Source of the DNA: Morchella semilibera
Lineage: Eukaryota > Ascomycota > Pezizomycetes > Pezizales > Morchellaceae
NCBI GenBank assembly: GCA_009192285.1
Contig: WBVU01000008.1
Coordinates: forward strand, 2,366,370-2,430,369
Direction: 5' to 3'
Length of the DNA: 64,000 nt
The first letter of the stretch is position 1, and each line of letters begins with the position of its first letter. This document shows positions 57,216 to 64,000 of this stretch, piece by piece. The notes under the pieces are model-generated. The model was not told where the DNA came from. It ran no database searches and was given only the letters and a program-made list of their open reading frames with translations. The position numbers were made by a program, and so were the translations under genes.

Positions 57216-58975
57216 ATGGCTCTGATAAACAGACTCACAGGCCTACGCAGCCTATCACGCACTTTCACAACCACCTCATTCCGGCCGTTGGCAACGCAGG
57301 TGAAGTTAGACCAGCTGCCGATCCCAAAAAGTAAAAGTAAATGGAACGAGGAACCAACGACTTGGTATCGCCAACGCGGCTTTCACCCAACACGCCTCGG
57401 TGATAAAATCGGTGACCGCTACCTAGTGGTTAGGAAGTTGGGGTGGGAGGTTCATTATACGGTGTGGCTTGCTAAGGATTTGAGGTGTGTATGCAGTGAG
57501 AGTGCGGCGTGACTGAAGTGGTAGTATGTGCTGGTATTTCCTGTATCAGTGGGTATCAGCGAGTTGCAACGCAAGGCCTCCCTGCAAAAATCTAACCACC
57601 AACTACAGCTGCAGGGAGGGGGGGGGGGGGGGAGCTCTTTGATACAGGGAATATTGTATTGTAAAAAATAATGCATCTAACAAAGACTTTCTAGCACCGA
57701 TCGTCATGTTGCCAAGATCATGGAAGATATGTGTTACGGCGGTTCACCAGAGGTGTTTGAACTTTCCATCCTAAAACATATCAAGACTGCGGACCCAACC
57801 CATCCCGGCCATGGTCGTATCCTCCACATACTAGATAACTTTGTGCATCGTGGACCAAACGGGAGCCACGTATGTATGACCTTTGAGCCGATGGGACATG
57901 ATGCTCTTGTTCTTTCGAGTCGCCTGGAAAGCTACCAACTGCCAGTACCAGCTGTGCAAGAGCTGGCAAGACAATTATTAATGGCGCTAGATTATCTGCA
58001 CACAAAGTGTGGGGTTATCCATACAAGTATGTCCATATTCATCGCGCCTTCCTTTCTATGGGCACTAAGTCTAATCAACAGTTACTGGTGGCTGGTAGAC
58101 CTCAAGCCTAGCAACATTCTTATGGCTATTGATGATACAGAAAGAGTTATTCGGGATTACTTGCTAGCGACGCAGCCCCCAGACATCCAGGTTCAGGGTA
58201 GGGACTGCCATCTAGTTAGATCAGAGTATCTCCCCACCGAGCTTCCACAATGGCCCAATCTGTTCAAGTTCAAGCTCACAGGCTTCGTCGTCTGTTAGTG
58301 ATGCCCTTAGCCAAACTTCATCCTAGTGCTAAAGTGAGCTGACCTGTAAGTTTTAAGCCTGCTGGGTCGACAAACACCTTTTAGAATGGATACAGCCTGC
58401 GGCATTCCGAGCGCCAGAAGTTATTCTGGGTGCGAATTGGGGCACAGGTGTGGATATATGGAATGCTGCGTGTATTGTATGCCCCCCCCCTTATCCACGG
58501 AAGCGAAGTGTATGCAGTAATTAACTGCTAAACATAGTTCTATGAACTGGTAACAGGAGAACGGCTCTTTACTGGTGTGGCGTTGAACGTGAGTGAACAA
58601 GAAATGGATACTCCGGACGCAAAGGAGCATCATATTGCGCAAATGATTGCTCTTTTCGGGCCCTTGCCCGAAGATCTGGTGAGAGCGGGGAAACACCGGC
58701 TTGATTATCTGGGACCTGATGGTATGCTAACTGTATAAGAAAATGGTTTACCAACGTGCTAATAGAAACTGGCAGGGAAAATGGCTACATCACGTATTAT
58801 AATGCCCCGTAGTCTGGCGGGGAAGATTAAGGAGCACCGCCCAGATATGACGGACGAGGAAGTACAAGAGTTCGAGTCGTTCCTGCTCAATATGTTGAAG
58901 TATAGACCCGAGGACAGAAAGTCTGCGGCAGAAATGTTGAAGGATCCATGGGTGGAGTGCCCATGGGGTGGATGA
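57216..58975 (+). CDS. SRPK-like protein kinase homologue, probable pseudokinase
   Basis: Exons 57216-57484, 57695-58026, 58099-58293, 58358-58476, 58538-58721 and 58776-58975 give 432 residues. The fold is that of SR-protein kinases: YRQRGFHPTRLGDKIGDRYLVVRKLGW, CYGGSPEVFELSILKHI, LLMALDYLHTKCGVIHT, FRAPEVILGANWGTGVDIWN, and FYELVTGERLF. Key residues are altered. The glycine loop reads GWEVHYTVWLAKD. The catalytic-loop Asp (HTD in SRPKs) becomes Asn in the spliced product. The metal-binding DLG becomes LTGF. APE is kept. The N-terminus (MALINRLTGLRSLSRTFTTT) looks like a mitochondrial presequence. All introns have GT-AG ends and the frame is intact, so the gene is maintained, but catalysis is doubtful. 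Confidence 0.8.
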
Positions 58976-59608
58976 TACATATAGTAGTAGCATATGTAGT
59001 TGCTTAATTGAATATATATGATATCTTTAGAGAACAATGCTCTTGAAAATCTACAGCTCCTATAAACTTGTGACCCTCAGGCCACCCGGGAATAAATTTG
59101 TGTGGGGAAGGTCACGTATAACTATCCGGGGTATTTTTTTACTAGAATCACGAAATATCACTCTTTGGATTTATGCTCAGATTTAATTACAAGAAGCCCA
59201 GGCTCAATCTTCTGGTGTAGCATGTATGGTGTATCCCAGGGAAGTTTTCTATCTTCACGATTCCGTGGCAAAGTAGAACTGCGCACATACACCATGATGT
59301 TTCGGGATCATGGGGTATCAATTTTATCCATTTATAGGTTTTATCCTCCCCGGGTCTACCACAAACAGCCACCACATAGCACTCACGCCAACGAAGAAAT
59401 GACAAGCAGACAAACATAGGGCATCCATCAATGAAAGCGAAATAAAAGAAGAAAAATAGGAAATGAAGAGAGAGAGAAAGAGAAAGTAGGGGGTTGGAGG
59501 GCGTACGCACACTATCTCTTCAGAACAGTAACTTACGGACAAACTTATACGATGATAGGAAAAAGAAGGAAAAAACACCTGGGACTAATATACAAGTACA
59601 CTTTAAAG
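58976..59608. other. convergent intergenic region
   Basis: 3' flanks of the kinase homologue and PFS2. No gene is seen. Confidence 0.5.
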
Positions 59609-61771
59609 CTATCTTCTCCCGCCTCTAAAGCCGGCTCCATGGGCCTCTCTCATGCTGTCCTTTTGGCTGGGCAGCGGCGCCCTAACTCTTCCACCGCCGG
59701 TGCCGCTTCCGCCACCACCGCCGTTATTATTGTTATTGCTGTGGCCATTGTCGTCCATATCCATGTTCATACCCATATTCGCCATCATGCCTGCGTTTGC
59801 CATCATGCCCGCCATCATCCTTGGGTCCATTGGTGGCGGAGGCGGAGGTGGCGGAGGTCTTGGTACACCGTCGCCTCCTAGACCTGGGATTCCTGGCATA
59901 TTGGGAGCGCCTCCTAGCACCGGTAGTCCAAAGTTTGGTAATGGTGGGATCAGGCCAGGTGGCAATGTTCCCATAGGAGGCATTGGAATGGGCGGAGCAA
60001 CACCCTGCGCGTTCGGCGGAGGCGGGGGCGGGGGGACACCAAAGAACCCTGCCAGGGTTGTAAGGTCGCCCAGACCGGGTAGGCCTCCAGGCATTGACAT
60101 TGGCATTGGCGGGAATCCTGGAATGTTGGGGGCCTGCCCGGGCAACGGCATCTTCTGGTCGACTAGAGCATCTGCCTCGTCCTGCTCCTCTTCCTCCTCC
60201 TCTTGCCTGTGGCGGCGGCGGTTGCGGTCGTATGTTCCCATTGCTGCGGCCGCCTCGTCTCCGATGTGGTGACGATCCTTGAAGCCGTCAACTTCGCCGG
60301 GGCGGGGGCGGGTCCAGAAGCGGGTGATGCGGTCATTAGAACCGCTGCAGAGGATGTGACCAAGGGGATGGTATTCCATGCTCCAGATTGCGTATTCATG
60401 GGCATATGGGATTGAGGCCGCGGGCTGGATGATGGTGGAGGAGATGTTGGCGGTTAGGCCTGTGGGGGCTTCGTCGAGGAGGTAGTGGTTGATGGCACCA
60501 TCGCTACCACCCGTAGAGATGAGGCCGGGGTGAATTGGGTGCCAGGCAAGTGTAGAGATGTCTTTTTCGTGCCCGCGGAGGACACAGAAGTCTTTCATGG
60601 CTCGCAGATCGAAAATACGACATGTTTGGTCCCTTGCACATGTGGCAAGGAGCTCTCCACGCGGTTGGAAGAGAGATTTAGAGATTGTATTTTTGTGGCC
60701 GTGCAGCGTCGTCAAACAGCGCGCTGTACGGGGGTCCCACAATTTTACCAAATGGTCCTTAGACCCAGAGACAATAAGACCCTTTGTAGGGTGCCAATCT
60801 ACACTCTTGACGTCCCAACCGTGGCCGGTGAGAGTACGCTCTTCAACACCCTCGTTGAAGTTCCAAATTTTGAGCGTACTGTCATCACTAGCGGTGACGA
60901 ATTTTGCATCAGTAGGTGAGAAGCTGAGATCACGTATTGGTTCTCCATGAGCCTGTAGAATTTTTACATTGTTAAAATTAGGCTGCCAGTATTTGACTAT
61001 GCCATCCTGATCTCCAGAAAGAAGCCAGTCGCCAGAGTGCGAGTACTGGCAAACACGAATAGCGCAGTCGTGAGCCTGCATGATAGTCTCGAAATTGAAA
61101 CCCATTCCGTTCCAAAGCGTAAATTCCCCGCTAGAAGAGCCAGTGAGAAGCCGACGGCCTTCGGGAGTCCACTATTATTTACGGTATTAGTGATAGCTGA
61201 GAAGAGACCCATGAGATATTCCTACTTTGACCACATTGATGGGATGTTTAATTTTGTTCAGTGATGCGTGTATGTGTTTTGTCGGCAGTGAAGTTGCTGG
61301 ATTATCGGCGTACGCAGCAGGAGGTAATAACTATCCGGAACCATGTAACCCTTTAGTATAATTATCTTCTATTAAGACCCCGCGATGATGGTACTCACAT
61401 CAATAACGAATGCCGGCGCGGGTCGCAGATAGTCACGCGTCTGCCCTCTCCAATTCATCCGGCGCTTTGACATCCATTTGGCCACTGACGTTCCGTAGTC
61501 CGTAACAGGCCCTGTTTACACGTTAGTCTTCACTACTTCCACTCTGCGCGGCGACAAGAGCCGAATGGCCGCTCGCGAGTGGGTTGGTGGATTGGCACGG
61601 GTACACACGTCTATGCAGTGGTCTTCCCCGATTGTAGGGGCCATCTCGATCACCGCCAGCACCGCCGGCGCCCCCAGGGGGACCTTTATCATAACGGTCA
61701 TGGCCACCACCCCCCCCTCCACCTCCACCGTAAGCTCCACCATCCCTATCCCTATCCTCGTAGCGGGCCAT
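59609..61771 (-). CDS. PFS2: polyadenylation factor subunit PFS2 (WD40)
   Basis: Exons 61771-61609, 61511-61399, 61330-61226 and 61171-59609 (minus) give 647 residues. PFS2 (WDR33 in animals) is a nuclear scaffold of the cleavage and polyadenylation complex that contacts the poly(A) signal. An Asp/Gly-rich N-terminus precedes the conserved [15 protein letters not shown] and [14 protein letters not shown] segments, rebuilt across introns 1 and 2. Seven WD repeats follow ([23 protein letters not shown], then [24 protein letters not shown] and others) to about residue 400. The C-terminal 200 residues are Pro/Gly/Met-rich, then Asn/Gly-rich, and end with RGG. The WD core is highly conserved and all splice phases close, so the model is firm. 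Confidence 0.93.
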
Positions 61772-62688
61772 TGATGTTGTCGGAGTGAGGCAAGTCGCCT
61801 GCACGCGCTTTGCAGAGCAAGAGATCTAGCTAGGCGCTTATTGAATTGGGGCTTTTCTCGGTGGTTGCTTACTATCGTTGGGGTGCGCTGCGCTGGTCGG
61901 CGTCGTTCGTTGTTCACTCAAGACAAAGCTCACGCGAGTCGCGACTCTTTACCTGAGACAAAGGGGGGTGTTATTTGCGTGGTAGGATTGATCAAAATAT
62001 CAGCATCACACTGATAGACCAGGGAAAATTGATTTGGTTCCAGGGGTGTGGATTTATTGAGGTTTTCTGGGGTATGTTGCATGGAGGTCAGGTTGTCGCC
62101 GGATTATTGTTTTTCCTGTCGCCGTGCTTGGCGGGCGGAATCATGAGAAAGCACTCGGTAGCTTGGATACTTGATTTCTTCCACAAAAACGGACTTAGGA
62201 AACTTCTGTTATAAGAACGTTGATAATTAAAGTTAATTCTTTCGGGGCGCACATTAGAGTATAATGCTAGTCGGGAAGGCTTAGAAAGGTATAGTGTAGT
62301 CTAGATCATTGGGTCCAAGTGATTTTATAAAGATCACATGTAGTTCAGGGAGGTTCGGTCAAACTATCACTACATAGATACAGTACCAAGAGGAGGGGTG
62401 GGATCACTACGGTATTCTCGTTGGTATGCTAGCATTGTGGTAAGAATACGGTATTTGTACGGTACTCTTCATCTAATGCCGATTTAATTCAGTATTTGTC
62501 ACTAAATTCCGTAGTCCTATGGTAGTGATTTCACCCCATTTTTTCATACTATATGTAAATACATGTATCATAGGAGATTATAAGTTACGTGACTACATGT
62601 AGTTGGTTGGTGTTGGGTTTATCTTGCTAGCGCTACCAAAGACCAGATACACATAGAATGTGGTGGTGGTCAAAGTCTACATGGCCAA
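61772..62688. other. intergenic region upstream of PFS2
   Basis: No gene is supported. TACATGTA at about 62563 and 62593. The frame 61975-62214 (79 codons) has no motif. Confidence 0.5.
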
Positions 62689-62706
62689 TTCCCGAACGTT
62701 CCCGAA
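62689..62706 (+). promoter_or_regulatory. perfect four-unit heat-shock element
   Basis: TTCccGAAcgTTCccGAA is four alternating nTTCn/nGAAn units with exact 5-bp spacing, the binding site of heat-shock factor trimers. It is followed on the plus strand by three CCAAT boxes (62790, 62800, 62806) and a TATAAAA at 62826. Confidence 0.75.
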
Positions 62707-62789
62707 CGAGCAGGACACGCCAGGATTAAGTTTTGGTTTTCGCCGCCGCCCAGCCCACCCTCAAACCCTAAGACCTACCGCACTGTCGG

Positions 62790-62832
62790 CCAATTTTATC
62801 CAATACCAATCTTGGCACCACCAGCTATAAAA
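62790..62832 (+). promoter_or_regulatory. CCAAT boxes and TATA box
   Basis: CCAAT at 62790-62794, 62800-62804 and 62806-62810, then TATAAAA at 62826-62832, about 120 bp downstream of the heat-shock element. The arrangement looks like a strong Pol II promoter reading rightward, with transcription expected to begin near 62860. The only following frames are short or made of repeat. Confidence 0.6.
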
Positions 62833-63050
62833 GTCCACCGTCCTCCACACCTCTCATTCTTTCCTCATACTTACCTTGCTACGATCTCTGGTGCTCAAGG
62901 TTGCCAGAGATCCGGAATGCAAACTCTCCATTGCACATCGGAGAGCGAGCTTCTGTCAGAGATCTTAGGATCTTCTGGGTGGCATAATTTTTGATTTCTT
63001 CTTGTGTCTTGGGACTTCTGTCCGAGGGCATGACGAAGAGATCGTTTGTG

Positions 63051-63616
63051 GGCACTGTGGGCTTTTTTTTTTTTTTGGGCTTTGGCTACTGTGGGCACTG
63101 TGGGCATTTTTTTTGGCTTTGGCTACTGCGGGCACTGTGGGCTTTTTTTGGGGGGGGGGGGGGGCTTTGGCTACTGTGGGCACTGTGGGCATTTTTTTTT
63201 GGCTTTGGCTACTGCGGGCACTGTGGGCATTTTTTTTGGCTTTGGCTACTGTGGGCATTGTGGGCATTGTGGGACATCTGTGGGCTATGTGGGCATCTGT
63301 GGGCTCTTGTAGGCATCTGTGGGAATCTGTGGACTCTTGTGGGCATTATGGGGCATCTGTGGGCACTATGGGACATCTGTGGGCGCTATGGGTATCTGTG
63401 AGCACTGTGGGCTCTTGTGGACATTTTGGGCACTGTGGGCACTGTGGGCACTGTGGGGCATCTGTGGGGCATCTGTGGGCATTGCTGGAGCATCTGTGGC
63501 ATTGTGGGGCATCTGTGGGCGCTGTGGGCTCTTGTGGACATTGTGGGCATTGTGGGAACTGTGGGGCATCTGTGGGCATTTCTGGAGCATCTGTGGCATT
63601 GTGGGGCATCTGTGGG
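63051..63616 (+). repeat. GTGGGCA minisatellite
   Basis: Two blocks. The first, 63051-63250, has about four units of TTTGGCTACTGTGGGCACTG followed by TGGGC and a run of T or G. The second, 63250-63616, is an array of 9-18-bp units built from CTGTGGGCAT and CACTGTGGG. Long open frames on both strands are by-products of the repeat (for example Gly-His-Cys or Pro-Gln-Cys-Pro periods) and are not called as genes. Confidence 0.85.
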
Positions 63617-64000
63617 CGGAGTTTTATGCTTCCCATGGTCGCTTTATCTTAATCTGAGATGTTGTCCGATGTTACAATAAAGAGATTTGGGTTCGTGACA
63701 CCTGTGAGAATCTGTGGTAAGGGCCTCTGGGTTCTTTTGCGTTATGAGAGTCGTGGGCTTTTCAAGCCTTTGGCTACATATAGTTAGCCTTCTAGGTTAA
63801 ATCTTTTACTCAGGCGTAGGACTTTTAGTAGCTATAGGTTCTGACTTAGTTATGCTTAAGTTACACTCAAGGATACCTTTTTTCTCCAACTAAGTAAGGC
63901 AGAGAGCTACTACATACATATATACCATGATAAAGACCGATGGGTATATATAGGGGAGGGTACTCGGGAAACCAAGGTATGTAGAATAGCTTTGCCGTCG
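63617..64000. other. window end, no gene seen
   Basis: No coding sequence or repeat is supported after the minisatellite. Confidence 0.4.

Noticed and set aside
63002-63680. Long open frames rich in Gly-His-Cys or Pro-Gln-Cys-Pro repeats
   Set aside because: They are open only because the minisatellite unit lacks stops. Several frames on both strands are equally open, and none has a conserved motif.
1-64000. CRISPR array or bacterial operon
   Set aside because: Introns, chromovirus elements and eukaryotic gene families show this is fungal nuclear DNA. The only spaced repeats are minisatellites and transposons.

Overview
The window is nuclear DNA of a filamentous ascomycete. The evidence is GT-AG introns of about 50-190 bp, a TACTAAC branch site, a large subunit of RNA polymerase II split by short introns, fungal families (SUR7/PalI, Tom6, MRD1, TINA/Msd1, SRPK-like kinase, PFS2), and chromodomain-bearing Ty3/gypsy retrotransposons. 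A TE-rich pezizomycete (cup fungus or truffle relative) fits best, but the order is an inference. Every function below was assigned by reading motifs by eye, without database searches.

Positions 1-13,780 are a nested transposon graveyard. It holds three broken minus-strand chromovirus-type gypsy copies: A at 205-3375, B at 5664-12397 in pieces, and C at 10118-10980. They are riddled with about 630-bp solo LTRs of one family, two of them with perfect 5-bp target duplications, and with at least eight copies or fragments of a 109/137-bp terminal-inverted-repeat element (ends CATCAGCAAG, 2-bp duplications). A truncated DDE transposase is also present. One N at 9850 marks an uncertain assembly join.

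Positions 14,953-38,457 are mostly housekeeping genes: ELL elongation factor (+), SUR7/PalI-like membrane protein (-), Tom6 (-), cinnamyl-alcohol-type dehydrogenase (+), a degenerate RNase H-like protein (-), MRD1 (-), dynein light chain LC8 (+) and RPB2 (+). ELL and RPB2 act in Pol II transcription; MRD1 acts in pre-rRNA processing.

Positions 39,969-54,775 alternate ordinary genes (GST-kappa and an HSDL2-like SDR, divergently transcribed; a TINA/Msd1-like spindle-pole protein) with four minus-strand small secreted cysteine proteins. These four share gene architecture: signal-peptide exon, phase-0 intron, Cys as 4th codon of exon 2, CxxC at the end of exon 2, phase-2 intron. They look like a diverging dispersed family and are the best candidate for something undescribed here.

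Positions 57,216-64,000 contain an SRPK-like gene whose spliced product lacks the catalytic and metal-binding Asp residues (probable pseudokinase), PFS2 of the mRNA 3'-end processing complex, a promoter with a perfect four-unit heat-shock element, and a GTGGGCA-type minisatellite. The palindrome TACATGTA occurs about 25 times in non-coding DNA from 17.9 kb onward, three times as doublets spaced exactly 10 bp.
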